Source: [Mycobacterium] manitobense (GTDB taxonomy: Bacteria; Actinomycetota; Actinomycetes; Mycobacteriales; Mycobacteriaceae). From it: a stretch of 64,000 bases of DNA. Below are positions 10,628 through 19,636 of the stretch, piece after piece; the first letter of the stretch is position 1; each line of letters starts with the position of its first letter. Location of the stretch: positions 1 to 64,000 of the forward strand of contig NZ_JACKSJ010000025.1 of the NCBI RefSeq assembly GCF_025821665.1, written 5' to 3'. Under the pieces are notes generated by a model. That model was not told where the DNA came from. It made no database searches and was given only the letters and a program-made list of their open reading frames with translations. The translations under genes and the position numbers were made by a program.

Positions 10628-11427
10628 GTCGGAAGTCCTTCCCTCTGCGCGTCGGCCTTGTAGCGGTCGACCCATTCGTCGGAGCGCTGATCGGCCTGCC
10701 GTTCGAGCACCGGCGACGGCGCAAGCCGGGGATCGAGGCCGAGTCGTTCGAGGACGTCTCCGACGACCTGGGTGAGGTTGCGCCACAGCACCGGGTACGG
10801 CACGTCGACGTAGTCGACGCTCTCCTCGGCGAACCAGGTGTGCCAGCCCTCCTCCTGGGCGCGCAGCATCCTGACCACGTGGGCGATGGCGCCGGCGTGG
10901 TACTCGGCGCGGGCGTCCCGCACCGGGTCGGGCCTGCCGCGCCAGACCCGGGTCTGCACCGCCCGCCAGAACGACACCGCCTGGGAGATGACGTCGGGCC
11001 GGTACACGTGCACCAGCAGCGGGTCGGAACCGACCACGTCGCGGATCGCCGCGAGCAGGCCGTCACCGGACCGGTCGGGCAGATCCTTGGCGCGGTCCAG
11101 CAGCAGCGGCGTCTGGTTCCACATCAGCTTCCCGCCCCAGACGCCGTTGGGGGTGCGGCCGACGGTGCGGATGTAATCCCGCCAGATCGTGGCAGGGGCC
11201 AGGTCCGGCGTGCCGGCGTCCAGCGGGTCGAGCAACCGAAGGATCGATTCGTCGGTGACGTCGGCGAACCACTCGCGGGGCTGGGGCGCCTGGCTGGTGC
11301 GGGGCAGATACTGGAAGAACTCCTGGGGTTCACCGGCGACGCCGGTCGCTCGCAGCGACTCGACGAGCAACGTGCTGCCGCTGCGCTGCGACGCCAGCAC
11401 GAGATACGCCGTCGGATGGTCAGGCAT
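10624..11427 (-). CDS. stf0: Stf0, trehalose 2-sulfotransferase
   Basis: A 267-residue PAPS-dependent sulfotransferase, the exact length of M. smegmatis Stf0 and very similar to it as I recall it. The PAPS-binding loop [11 protein letters not shown] lies at residues 11-21, the conserved GEPQEFFQ (catalytic Glu region) at about 32-39, and the C-terminal RQANQRSDEWV-type motif is present as [11 protein letters not shown]. It transfers sulfate to the 2-position of trehalose, the first step to sulfolipids where those are made. It starts 51 bp after the sulfatase gene and overlaps cysD by 4 nt, which places its co-substrate supply in the same transcript. Confidence 0.95.
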   Translation of the reverse strand: MPDHPTAYLVLASQRSGSTLLVESLRATGVAGEPQEFFQYLPRTSQAPQPREWFADVTDESILRLLDPLDAGTPDLAPATIWRDYIRTVGRTPNGVWGGKLMWNQTPLLLDRAKDLPDRSGDGLLAAIRDVVGSDPLLVHVYRPDVISQAVSFWRAVQTRVWRGRPDPVRDARAEYHAGAIAHVVRMLRAQEEGWHTWFAEESVDYVDVPYPVLWRNLTQVVGDVLERLGLDPRLAPSPVLERQADQRSDEWVDRYKADAQREGLPT

Positions 11428-11478
11428 GCGCGAGAGCCTAACCGGCGCCGTATTCCGTTGCAGAACCGACTATTTGAA

Positions 11479-12888
11479 TCATCGTGATCCTGACTCTTGT
11501 GTGGTGCTGTGTTGATCTTCGATGCCGCGGTCGGCCGCGAGCGCCGACCTGCTGGTGATCCTTCCGCCGTGGATGCGCAGGTATGTCTCGGTGAAGCGCT
11601 CTGAGATCCGGGTACCCGCGAAATCGGAGGGAATCACGTCGTTGGTCTTCTGTCTCCAGTCGTGCAGCAACAGGGCGAGATCGTTGGCGACGGCCTCGGC
11701 ATCCGCGGTCGCGTCGGGACCGAGCAGGTTGTCCTGCTCCGCCGGGTCGGTGCGCAGGTCGTACAGCTCGCGTTGCGGCCGTTCGGAATTCACCAACGGC
11801 GCCACCGCCCGGCCGGGCGCGCTGGCGGCGATGTCCCACGGCAGGTCCAGCAGCGGCCGTGCGGCGTAATTCTCGATGTAGCTGTAATCCTTGGTCCGGA
11901 TCGCGCGGATGGGGTCGAAGGAGTCGTGGTAGGTCTTCGTGGAGTACAGGTGGGTGCGGGTCTGGGAGCCGTCCACCGGCGGCGCGATGAGGTTCGCTGC
12001 GTGGCTCATGCCGTCTACGTCCGCGGGCACCTCGATGCCGAGCAGGTCGAGCAGCGTCGGCACCAGGTCCACACCGCTGAACAGGTCGTCATAGGCCGTC
12101 GGCGCGATGCCCGCGTCGCGGGGCGGCCGGATGATCATGGCGATGCCGGTGCCCGCGTCGTAGAGCGTCGACTTGGCGCGCGGCAGGGCGGGCCCGTGGT
12201 CGGTCATGAACACCACCCAGGTGCTGCGGTCCAGACCGGTCTCCTCCAGGGTGTCGAGCAGCCGGCCGACCGCGGCGTCGGCCACGGTGATCGAACCGTA
12301 GAAGTCGGCGAGGTCCTGGCGGACCTCGTCGTTCTCGGGCAGGAAACCCGGCACCGAGACACTGTCGGGGTCGGCGGGGGTGTACCGGTCGTGCGGATAC
12401 GGCCGGTGCGTCTCGAAGAACCCCGCGGTGAGCAGGAACGGCCGGTGCGGCGACTGCCGCAGCCAGGCGGCGGCGTGCTCGACCACGTACTCGCAGAACG
12501 AGTTGGACACGTCGAACTCGGTGAACCCGAGCCGGGCCGGGAAGGAGGTCTCGTGCTGCATGCCGAAAAGAGCAGTGTGATAACCGGTTTCAGCAAGGAT
12601 GTGCGGCAGGGTGCGGATGCCCGAGCGGTACTCCCAGCCGTGGTGGGCCAGCCCGACGAGGCCGTTGGTCTGCGGGTAGCGGCCGGTGAACAGCGACCCG
12701 CGTGAGGGCGAGCACAGCGGTGCGGTGGCGTGGGCGCGGGTCAGCAGGATGCTCTCGGCGGCGAAGTCGTCCAGGCGCGGGCTGGTGACGTCGGGGTGGC
12801 CGTAGACGCCGAGATACCGGCCCAGGTCGTGCCAGTGCACGATCAGGACGTTGTCTCGACGGGTGCTGTCGCGGCGTGGCTCGGTCAC
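11479..12888 (-). CDS. Type I sulfatase (Rv0296c-like)
   Basis: A 469-residue sulfatase of the alkaline-phosphatase superfamily. The signature CSPSR (Cys59 to Arg63) is the CxPxR motif whose Cys is converted to formylglycine by a separate enzyme. MTDHGP and other metal-ligand motifs occur later. No signal peptide is seen, suggesting a cytosolic enzyme. The natural substrate is unknown. It precedes stf0-cysD-cysNC on the same strand and may be co-transcribed, giving a module that could both add and remove sulfate. Matches Rv0296c in order and length. Confidence 0.92.
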   Translation of the reverse strand: MTEPRRDSTRRDNVLIVHWHDLGRYLGVYGHPDVTSPRLDDFAAESILLTRAHATAPLCSPSRGSLFTGRYPQTNGLVGLAHHGWEYRSGIRTLPHILAETGYHTALFGMQHETSFPARLGFTEFDVSNSFCEYVVEHAAAWLRQSPHRPFLLTAGFFETHRPYPHDRYTPADPDSVSVPGFLPENDEVRQDLADFYGSITVADAAVGRLLDTLEETGLDRSTWVVFMTDHGPALPRAKSTLYDAGTGIAMIIRPPRDAGIAPTAYDDLFSGVDLVPTLLDLLGIEVPADVDGMSHAANLIAPPVDGSQTRTHLYSTKTYHDSFDPIRAIRTKDYSYIENYAARPLLDLPWDIAASAPGRAVAPLVNSERPQRELYDLRTDPAEQDNLLGPDATADAEAVANDLALLLHDWRQKTNDVIPSDFAGTRISERFTETYLRIHGGRITSRSALAADRGIEDQHSTTQESGSR

Positions 12889-13000
12889 CGGGCTCCTCTC
12901 GCTGGTGTGCTGTCACCGCACAGCGTCCGGTGTCGATGCGCAACCCTTTGCCTCATTCAAAGATTCCACATCCGGCGCCCGTCGGTGCGCCGCGGAGGCG

Positions 13001-13693
13001 CTACCTCTTGGACGGTGCGGGGCCGACGCTCGGCTGCACGTGGCGTGTCACCCACTGTGCGGCCAGTTTGACCAGACCGGACTGCGGATAGCGGACGTGC
13101 GCGTCGAAATCCTGACCGAGTGAGCAGATCGGGTCGTTGGTGTTGCACAGGTCGGCGGTGCGTGCGCCGAACACCGGGCTCATCCGGGTCAGCGGCTGGC
13201 CCACCCGCGCCGAGGGGTTGCCGAAGACGGTGATCGCGGCGATGTGCGGGACGACCGCGGCGGGAAGCGGCGCGCTGTAGCCGAGCCCCGCGATCGGCGA
13301 CGTGGCCACGACATCGATGACCGCCGCGCCCTGCGAGTAGCCGCCGAGCACGATCTTCGTGTCGGGACACTTCGCCGCCGTGGACTGGGCACGGCGGCTG
13401 GCGTCATTGGCGCCGGCGGCTACCTGGACGAAGTCCCACGACGCCGGGTATTCGACGGCGTAGGTGCCGATGGACTTGCCCTTGACCATCGGACGCAGCG
13501 CGCCGACCAGCGCCTTTCCGACGACGCCGAGCCCGGGCGGTTCATCGGTGCCGCGCGCGAAGATCACCTCGATGTCTGAACACTTCGGGGCGGCGGATGC
13601 CGACGGGGCGGCAGGCATCGCGAGGACGGCGAGCGCGGTCACCGACGTGGCGACCGATGCCGCCCGTCGCGCGAACCGGCTGTCGACGGACAC
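13001..13693 (-). CDS. Secreted cutinase-family serine esterase
   Basis: A 230-residue protein with an N-terminal signal peptide (about residues 1-34, ending ASAAP) and a cutinase domain. The nucleophile motif GGYSQGA, the Asp-containing loop between cysteines (LCNTNDPIC), and a C-terminal His (DAHVRY) give the Ser-Asp-His triad. Mycobacterial cutinase-like proteins hydrolyse lipid esters. The GTG start has a strong AAGGAGAG ribosome site. It lies 85 bp downstream of the TetR gene on the same strand, so co-transcription is possible. Confidence 0.9.
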   Translation of the reverse strand: MSVDSRFARRAASVATSVTALAVLAMPAAPSASAAPKCSDIEVIFARGTDEPPGLGVVGKALVGALRPMVKGKSIGTYAVEYPASWDFVQVAAGANDASRRAQSTAAKCPDTKIVLGGYSQGAAVIDVVATSPIAGLGYSAPLPAAVVPHIAAITVFGNPSARVGQPLTRMSPVFGARTADLCNTNDPICSLGQDFDAHVRYPQSGLVKLAAQWVTRHVQPSVGPAPSKR

Positions 13694-13778
13694 GGCCTCT
13701 CCTTGGTTGGCTGGATCTTGATTTTATACCCAGATTTCACAGGGATCACTCCAGTCACACAATGAGCAGGCCCGGCAG

Positions 13779-14432
13779 TCAGCCCGCGGGGCGCCAGCCG
13801 TGCATCGCGGCGTCCATCTGTTTCTCGTCCAGCGGCTCGACGTCGAGGGGTTCCTGCCCCTCGCGCCGGCGCATGCCGTCGAGCAGCAGCGCCACGTACC
13901 GCCGCCACAGTCCGGGCTCGACGTGCCCGGCCCACTCGCCCACGGTGCCGGCAAGCAGTCCGAGGCAGGGCACGTCGGTGGGTTCGATGTCGGCCCGCAG
14001 GTGGCCGTCGTCGCGTGCCCGCTCGACCAGTTTCGACGTCAGCGGGGCGATCCGCTCTCGGGCGCAGTCGACGCCGTACCCGCCGTAGGCGGTGCTGTAG
14101 ACCATCTGGCGCAGGCCCCGGTCGGTGGCGGTGAGTTCGCAGAGCTGCTCGACGAACCACACGAAGCCGTCCCACGAATCCTCTTGCTGTAAAGCCGCTT
14201 CCGCGAGGGCGACGACCTGCTGGATGCCGTGTTCGAAGATCGCGTCGACGAGTTCCTCTTTGGTCGCGAACCGTCGGTAGACGGTGCCGACGCCGACATT
14301 CGCGTGCTGGGCGACGTCGTTGAGGGTGGCCTCCATGCCCTTCGCCGCGAACAGTTCGCGCGCGGCCTCGAGCACGCGCTGCCGATTGCGTTCGGCGTCC
14401 TTGCGCAGCCCTCGGCATGGTTTGTCAATCAT
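13779..14432 (-). CDS. TetR-family transcriptional regulator
   Basis: A 217-residue regulator with an N-terminal TetR helix-turn-helix: the stretch from RVLEAARELFAAKG through VGVGTVYRRFATKEEL (about residues 20-65) is characteristic. The C-terminal ligand domain is variable. It is divergent from mmpS-mmpL with 134 bp between starts, and a perfect inverted repeat lies in that space, so it probably represses the transporter and perhaps itself. A GTG one codon upstream (14435) is an alternative start. Similar in place to Rv0302. Confidence 0.9.
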   Translation of the reverse strand: MIDKPCRGLRKDAERNRQRVLEAARELFAAKGMEATLNDVAQHANVGVGTVYRRFATKEELVDAIFEHGIQQVVALAEAALQQEDSWDGFVWFVEQLCELTATDRGLRQMVYSTAYGGYGVDCARERIAPLTSKLVERARDDGHLRADIEPTDVPCLGLLAGTVGEWAGHVEPGLWRRYVALLLDGMRRREGQEPLDVEPLDEKQMDAAMHGWRPAG

Positions 14433-14468
14433 CACGGTCAGTTTAGTGATCTGCGTAACGGGCGTCCA

Positions 14469-14505
14469 TAAGTGGATTGACGCTATCCACTTAGCGGCTT
14501 AGATT
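14469..14505 (+). promoter_or_regulatory. mmpS promoter overlapped by a likely TetR operator
   Basis: A perfect 9-bp inverted repeat, TAAGTGGAT (14469-14477) and ATCCACTTA (14485-14493) with a 7-nt spacer, overlaps a sigma-A-like promoter: -35 TTGACG (14477-14482), 17-nt spacer, -10 TAGATT (14500-14505). Binding to the repeat would cover the -35 box. The divergent TetR gene starts 37 bp away. The palindrome is directly visible; its function is inferred. Confidence 0.75.
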
Positions 14506-14566
14506 GCCCTTCTAGATCAACCGCCGCCAGGTCGCCTGCGGCAGCCACCACCGCGAAAGGGTCGAC

Positions 14567-15001
14567 GTGACCGCAGTCTTCGTGATGCTCAAACGCGTCT
14601 GGTTGCCCCTCCTGTTCGTGGTCGCCATCGCGGTCGGCGTCGTCAGCGTGGCCCACCTGCGATCGGTGTTCGGTTCGGACGGCGCGGTGGTGACACCGGT
14701 CGGCACCGACACGGCGGACAACTTCAACCCCAAGGTCGTGATCTACGAGGTCTTCGGCTCGGGCGGCACCGCGGTGATCAACTACACCGACCTCGACGGG
14801 CTGCCGCAGCGGACCGGCGAGGTGACCCTGCCGTGGTCCCTGCGGCTCGAGACGACGGTGCCCTCGGTGACGCCGAACATCCTGGCTCAGGGCGACGGCG
14901 AGTCGATCGGCTGCCGCGTCCTCGTCGACGACGAAGTGAAGGACGAAAGGACGGCTCAGGGCGTGAACGCCGCGACGTACTGCTTGGTGAAGGCGGCATG
15001 A
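14567..15001 (+). CDS. MmpS-family membrane protein
   Basis: A 144-residue MmpS protein: short cytosolic N-terminus, one transmembrane helix (about residues 11-29), and a periplasmic beta-rich domain with the conserved [12 protein letters not shown] and a late Cys pair. MmpS proteins act with MmpL transporters in lipid or siderophore export. GTG start with a GAAAGGG ribosome site 6 nt upstream; ATG at 14585 is an alternative. The stop is part of an ATGA that opens an 11-codon mini-ORF leading into mmpL. Confidence 0.88.
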   Translation: MTAVFVMLKRVWLPLLFVVAIAVGVVSVAHLRSVFGSDGAVVTPVGTDTADNFNPKVVIYEVFGSGGTAVINYTDLDGLPQRTGEVTLPWSLRLETTVPSVTPNILAQGDGESIGCRVLVDDEVKDERTAQGVNAATYCLVKAA

Positions 15002-15033
15002 GCGAAGCTTGCGAGCGAATCGAGGGCAGATGA
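14998..15033 (+). repeat. MIRU-like 32-bp insertion forming an 11-codon coupling ORF
   Basis: Between mmpS and mmpL an ATG at 14998 overlaps the mmpS stop (ATGA). Eleven codons follow, ending in a TGA (15031-15033) that overlaps the mmpL ATG. ATGAGC occurs at both ends (14998-15003 and 15030-15035); removing one copy plus the filler restores a simple ATGA overlap of mmpS and mmpL. Mycobacterial MIRU elements are known for small ORFs that overlap both neighbours in this way; this one is shorter than typical units. The structure is seen directly, the origin is inferred. Confidence 0.6.
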
Positions 15034-17969
15034 GCAACCCCGCCGGGTGGCAGGCGCAAGCCGGCGCCGACGACACCCCGACCGACGCCATCCCGCCCGC
15101 ACGGCACGCAGCGCGACCCCGGGTGGCGAGGTTCATCCGCACCTTCGCCGTCCCGATCGTGCTGGCCTGGGTTGTCATCGTCGGCCTGCTCAACACCGTG
15201 GTGCCCCAGCTCGAAGAGGTGGGCAAGCTGCGCGCGGTGTCGATGAGCCCCAACGACGCTCCGGCGCTGGTCGCGACCAAGCGCGTCGGCGAGGTGTTCG
15301 ATGAGTACGACACCAACAGCAACGTGATGATCGTCCTCGAGGGCGACGATCCGCTGGGCGCGGACGCGCACATCTTCTACGACGAGATGATCCGCCAGTT
15401 GCGTGCCGACACCACCCACGTCCAGCACGTCCAGGACTTCTGGGGCGACACGCTGACCGCGGCGGGCGCGCAGAGTGTCGACGGCAAGGCCGCATACGTG
15501 CAGGTGTACATCGCAGGCGATCAGGGCGAGGCGCTGGCCAACGAGTCGGTGGAGGCGGTGCGCGCCATCGTCGCCGGCGTGCAGCCGCCGCCCGGCGTGC
15601 AGGCCTACGTGACGGGTCCGGCGGCCACCACCACGGATCAGAACGCCGTCGGCGACGCCAGCATGAAGACCATCGAGGCGCTGACCTTCGCCGTCATCAT
15701 CGTGATGCTGCTGCTGGTCTACCGGTCGGTGGTCACCATGCTCGTCACGATGGTGATGGTGGTCATCGGCCTGCTGTCGGCCCGGGGCATCGTCGCCTTC
15801 CTCGGCTACCACGACGTCTTCGGGTTGACCACCTTCTCGACCAACATGGTGGTGACGCTGGCCATCGCCGCCGCCACCGACTACGCGATCTTCCTGATCG
15901 GCCGCTACCAGGAGGCGCGGCGGTCCGGCGAGGACCGGGAATCGGCGTACTACACCATGTTCCACGGCACGGCGCACGTCGTGCTGGCGTCTGGGCTGAC
16001 GATCGCCGGAGCGACGCTCTGCCTGCACTTCACCCGGCTGCCCTACTTCCAGACCATGGGCATCCCGCTGTCCATCGGCATGGCGATCGTCGTCGCCGCG
16101 GCGCTGACCCTCGGGCCGGCACTGATCTCGATCACGAGCCGGTTCGGTCGCGTGCTGGAGCCGAGGCGGTGGGGACGTTCGCGCGGATGGCGCAGGGTCG
16201 GCGCCGCCACCGTGCGGTGGCCCGGTGCGGTGCTGGTGATGGCCGTCGTGCTGGCGCTGGTCGGACTGCTGACCCTGCCCGGCTACCACACCACCTACAA
16301 CGACCGGATCTTCCAGCCCGACGACGTGCCCGCCAACATCGGTTACGCGGCGGCCAACCGGCACTTCTCCGAAGCGAAGATGAATCCCGAACTGGTGATG
16401 GTCGAGGCCGACCACGACCTGCGCAACCCCGCAGACTTCCTGGTGATCGACAAGATCGCCAAGGCGATGGTCCGCGTGCACGGCATCGCGCAGGTGCAGA
16501 CGATCACCCGCCCGGACGGCAAGCCGGTGGAGCATGCGTCGCTGGCCTACACCATGAGCCAAAGCGGCACAGGGCAACTCATGAACAACGACTATCAGCA
16601 GCGGGTGTTGGAGAACACCTTGAAGCAGGCCGACGAGATGCAGGTGACCATCGACTCCATGGAGAAGATGCAGTCCATCACGCTGCAGATGGCCGACGTC
16701 ACCCGGCGGATGGCCGACAAGTTCAACAACACCTCCCTGACCGTCGCCGAGGTGCGCGACCACCTGGCCGACTTCGACGACTTCTTCCGCCCGATCCGCA
16801 ACTACTTCTATTGGGAACCGCACTGTTTCGACATCCCGATCTGCTGGTCGCTGCGGTCGATCTTCGACAGCCTCGACGGCATCGGCGCGCTCTCCGACGA
16901 CTTCCAGGAGCTGGTGCCCGACATCGAGCAGCTCGCTGATCTGACACCGCAACTGGCGGCGCTGATGCCGGCGATGATCCAGACGATGAAGAACCAGAAG
17001 CAGATGATGCTCAACCAGTATCAGGCGCAGAAGGCGCAGCAGGACCAGAACATGGCCACCCAGGAGGACGCCACCGCGATGGGCAAGGCGTTCGACGCCG
17101 CTCAGAACGACGAGAACTTCTACCTGCCGCCGGAGGCGTTCGAGACGGCGGACTTCCAGCGCGGCATCAAGCTGTTCCTCTCGCCCGACGGCCACGCCGT
17201 CCGGTTCACCGTCTTCCATCAAGGCGATCCGCTGACCGAGGAGGGCACGTCGCACATCGAGCCACTGCGCGTCGCGGCGGCGGACGCGATCAAGGGCACC
17301 CCGCTGGAGGGCTCGACGGTCTACATCGGTGGCAGCGCAGCGATGTTCAAGGACATGCAGCAGGGCGCCGACTACGACCTGCTGATCGCCGCCATCGCGG
17401 CGCTGATCCTGATCTTCCTGATCATGGTGGTGCTCACCAGGGCCGTCGCCGCGGCAGCGGTGATCGTCGGCACCGTGGTGCTCAGCCTCGGCGCCTCGTT
17501 CGGCCTGTCAGTGTTGTTGTGGCAGCACCTGATCGGGATACCGCTGCACTGGATGGTGCTGCCCATGTCGGTCATCGTGCTGCTGGCGGTCGGCGCGGAC
17601 TACAACCTGCTGCTGGTGTCCCGGATGAGGGAGGAGATCCACGCCGGACTGAGCACCGGCATCATCCGGTCGATGGCCGGGACGGGCTCGGTGGTGACCG
17701 CCGCGGGACTGGTGTTCGCCTTCACGATGATGTCCATGGCGAGCAGCGAGCTGATCGTCATCGGTCAGGTCGGCACCACCATCGGCCTCGGGTTGCTCTT
17801 CGACACCCTGGTGGTGCGGTCGCTGATGACACCGTCGCTTGCGGCGCTGCTCGGGCGCTGGTTCTGGTGGCCGCAGAACGTCCGCAGGCGGCCGGTCCCG
17901 CAACGCTGGCCGAGCCCGCGGCAGGTCGACGCGTCCGCAAGGGATGTGCCCGAAAACGCCCTGCCGTGA
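15030..17969 (+). CDS. MmpL-family RND lipid transporter
   Basis: A 979-residue MmpL protein with the usual layout: cytosolic N-terminus, TM1 (about residues 38-60), a periplasmic domain, a TM2-6 bundle (about residues 205-370), a second periplasmic domain with long Gln/Met-rich helices (MNPEL.. to [12 protein letters not shown]..), and a TM7-12 bundle (about 775-950). The proton-relay Asp-Tyr pairs typical of MmpL are visible as ATDYAIF and GADYNLL. Substrate not predictable; MmpL proteins export cell-envelope lipids. A TTG at 15009 in frame is a weaker start. The stop abuts the convergent gene without any spacer. Confidence 0.95.
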   Translation: MSNPAGWQAQAGADDTPTDAIPPARHAARPRVARFIRTFAVPIVLAWVVIVGLLNTVVPQLEEVGKLRAVSMSPNDAPALVATKRVGEVFDEYDTNSNVMIVLEGDDPLGADAHIFYDEMIRQLRADTTHVQHVQDFWGDTLTAAGAQSVDGKAAYVQVYIAGDQGEALANESVEAVRAIVAGVQPPPGVQAYVTGPAATTTDQNAVGDASMKTIEALTFAVIIVMLLLVYRSVVTMLVTMVMVVIGLLSARGIVAFLGYHDVFGLTTFSTNMVVTLAIAAATDYAIFLIGRYQEARRSGEDRESAYYTMFHGTAHVVLASGLTIAGATLCLHFTRLPYFQTMGIPLSIGMAIVVAAALTLGPALISITSRFGRVLEPRRWGRSRGWRRVGAATVRWPGAVLVMAVVLALVGLLTLPGYHTTYNDRIFQPDDVPANIGYAAANRHFSEAKMNPELVMVEADHDLRNPADFLVIDKIAKAMVRVHGIAQVQTITRPDGKPVEHASLAYTMSQSGTGQLMNNDYQQRVLENTLKQADEMQVTIDSMEKMQSITLQMADVTRRMADKFNNTSLTVAEVRDHLADFDDFFRPIRNYFYWEPHCFDIPICWSLRSIFDSLDGIGALSDDFQELVPDIEQLADLTPQLAALMPAMIQTMKNQKQMMLNQYQAQKAQQDQNMATQEDATAMGKAFDAAQNDENFYLPPEAFETADFQRGIKLFLSPDGHAVRFTVFHQGDPLTEEGTSHIEPLRVAAADAIKGTPLEGSTVYIGGSAAMFKDMQQGADYDLLIAAIAALILIFLIMVVLTRAVAAAAVIVGTVVLSLGASFGLSVLLWQHLIGIPLHWMVLPMSVIVLLAVGADYNLLLVSRMREEIHAGLSTGIIRSMAGTGSVVTAAGLVFAFTMMSMASSELIVIGQVGTTIGLGLLFDTLVVRSLMTPSLAALLGRWFWWPQNVRRRPVPQRWPSPRQVDASARDVPENALP

Positions 17970-18518
17970 TCAGGGCAGCAGCCGCTGCAGCACTCCCTTG
18001 GAGACCTCCTCGGGCCGGTACTGCTCCGCTGCGTAAGAGCCGATCGCGAGGATGCCGCCGGTGAGTGCGGGTACCGCCCACTGCAGGATCTTCAGCTGCT
18101 TCTGTGCCGCGGCGACGTCGGGCGGGGTGGCGGCGGCGGGCGTGGTGCCGTCGGCGGCCGGTACCGCGCGGTGCTCGGAGACCTTCTTGCCGAGCACCCT
18201 GCTGTAGCCCGTGACGCCGAGCGCCGCGGCGGTCAGGGCGATCTTCGTGGCGGCCATGGAGGGTACGCCCTGCTGGGCCCGCATCCGGCCGAGGTCGTGC
18301 TTGAGCAGGCCGACGGCGCCGGCGAGATGGACGCCGATCGCGGCCGCATTGACCGGGGTCCAGCGGTCCCAGCCGGCATTGGCGACGGCGCCGACGCGGG
18401 ACGGGTCACCGCCGGCCGAGGCGGCGGCATTGAGAGCGACGGCGTTGGCGAGGGTGCCGCCGAACCAGGCCGCCAGGCCGAGATCGTGAAGTTGGTGCGA
18501 GAGCGTGGCGCGGGCCAT
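17970..18518 (-). CDS. Hypothetical small membrane protein
   Basis: A 182-residue protein I do not recognise by name. It has four hydrophobic segments (about residues 11-35, 57-75, 88-105 and 145-165) separated by short loops with HDLG and conserved Arg/Lys, and an Ala/Pro-rich linker before the last segment. No catalytic motif is seen. Its stop lies directly against the mmpL stop, and about 100 bp separate its start from the 3' end of the next minus-strand gene. Probably an inner-membrane protein of actinobacteria. Confidence 0.7.
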   Translation of the reverse strand: MARATLSHQLHDLGLAAWFGGTLANAVALNAAASAGGDPSRVGAVANAGWDRWTPVNAAAIGVHLAGAVGLLKHDLGRMRAQQGVPSMAATKIALTAAALGVTGYSRVLGKKVSEHRAVPAADGTTPAAATPPDVAAAQKQLKILQWAVPALTGGILAIGSYAAEQYRPEEVSKGVLQRLLP

Positions 18519-18616
18519 GTGAACTCCTGGAGACGTCGAGGGGGCGAAGTGCCCGCCTCATACCCCGGGCCCTGCGCGCCAAACGACGACCCCGCCGCCG
18601 TCCGCAGCGGTGCGTC

Positions 18617-19099
18617 TCAGGGGTGGTAGGGCACACCGACCGCCCGGAACACCCACTCCGGCGGCACGTCGAAGGCCAGCGTCCGCGCGGGGAGGCGCTC
18701 CAGCACCTCGCCGGGGATGTCCTGCTTGTAGTACAGCGACAGGCTGCCCTCGCAGCGGGGGTCGACGGTCGCGATGTCGACGTCGAGTTTCAGGCCCGAA
18801 TCCGAGATCTCGGCGGTCACGGCGCCGGTCTGCGGCGCCGACCACGGCTGGTCGATGGTGCGGCCCGCCAGCTTGGGCACCGTCGAGAGCGTCGCCAGCA
18901 CCCGTTCGTCGGTCAGGGCGAGCGAGCCGGTGTAGCTGGCGACGCTGCCGGTGGCTCGCGCGCCGGGTATCGACCCGGTGAAACGCCGCGTCACCGGCAC
19001 GTATTCGGCGAGCAGGAGCACCCCCTCGGACTCGACCTGGGCACGGAGCTCACCTGGCAGTTTTCCGATGCGGAGCAGCTTGCGGACGAATACGGCCAT
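18617..19099 (-). CDS. Rv0307c-like protein, tandem paralog 1
   Basis: A 160-residue soluble protein of unknown function, same length as Rv0307c as I recall it. It begins MAVFVRKLLRIGKLP and contains RFTGSIPG, DERVLATLS and a C-terminal FDVPPEWV. The next gene upstream shares nearly the same spacing of these motifs, so the two are a tandem duplication. The predicted mostly beta content and the LTDERVLAT motif resemble PH-like YdjX/bPH domains, but this is a guess. The frame is open far upstream; the start is set by homology with the paralog. Confidence 0.75.
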   Translation of the reverse strand: MAVFVRKLLRIGKLPGELRAQVESEGVLLLAEYVPVTRRFTGSIPGARATGSVASYTGSLALTDERVLATLSTVPKLAGRTIDQPWSAPQTGAVTAEISDSGLKLDVDIATVDPRCEGSLSLYYKQDIPGEVLERLPARTLAFDVPPEWVFRAVGVPYHP

Positions 19100-19113
19100 C
19101 TCTGCACGGTAGC

Positions 19114-19593
19114 TCAGCCGCGGGGAATGCCGAGAGCGCTGTAGACGAACTTGGGTGGCACATCGAAACCGATGGTTCTGGTGGGGATTCGGGTGAGCAC
19201 GTCGGCGGGCAGCGCGGTCTTGTAGGTCAGCGAGAACTGGCCGGAGAACTCGGGGTGGACGACGGCGAGGTCGGGGATGTCGAGAAGCAGGCCCGCTTCG
19301 GACACGGTGCCCGCGACCATGCCCCTCTGCACGGCGGTCCACGGCTGGTCCACAGACCGCCCGGCCTTGCCCGGGATGGCCGACAGCGTCGCGAGGACGC
19401 GTTGGTTGGTCAGCACGAGTGCGCCGCCGTAGCCGCGCACCAGCCCGACCGACCGCCGGCCCGGCACCTGACCGGTGAACCGCACCACCGCGCCGAGGAA
19501 TTCCGCGCAGAATATGACGCCCTCGGCCTCGACCTGCGTGCGCATGTCGTCGGGAAGTTTGCCGATGCGGAACAACTTGCGTAGCAGCGCCAT
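19114..19593 (-). CDS. Rv0307c-like protein, tandem paralog 2
   Basis: A 159-residue paralog of the preceding gene, 14 bp away on the same strand. Shared motifs in the same order: RKLFRIGKLP near the N-terminus, RFTGQVPG, TNQRVLATLS, DQPW, and FDVPPKFV near the end. Function unknown. The ATG at 19593 aligns exactly with the start of the paralog. It is divergent from the PAP2 gene with 43 bp between starts, as Rv0307c and Rv0308 are in M. tuberculosis from memory. Confidence 0.78.
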   Translation of the reverse strand: MALLRKLFRIGKLPDDMRTQVEAEGVIFCAEFLGAVVRFTGQVPGRRSVGLVRGYGGALVLTNQRVLATLSAIPGKAGRSVDQPWTAVQRGMVAGTVSEAGLLLDIPDLAVVHPEFSGQFSLTYKTALPADVLTRIPTRTIGFDVPPKFVYSALGIPRG

Positions 19594-19636
19594 GATCAAA
19601 AGGTAGCTGAGCGTGCCGCGTGATACAGCTGTTGGG

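Noticed and set aside
14778..17255. Minus-strand open frame of 825 codons
   Set aside because: Antisense shadow of mmpL; the translation is low-complexity His/Gln/Arg-rich sequence typical of the opposite strand of GC-rich genes.
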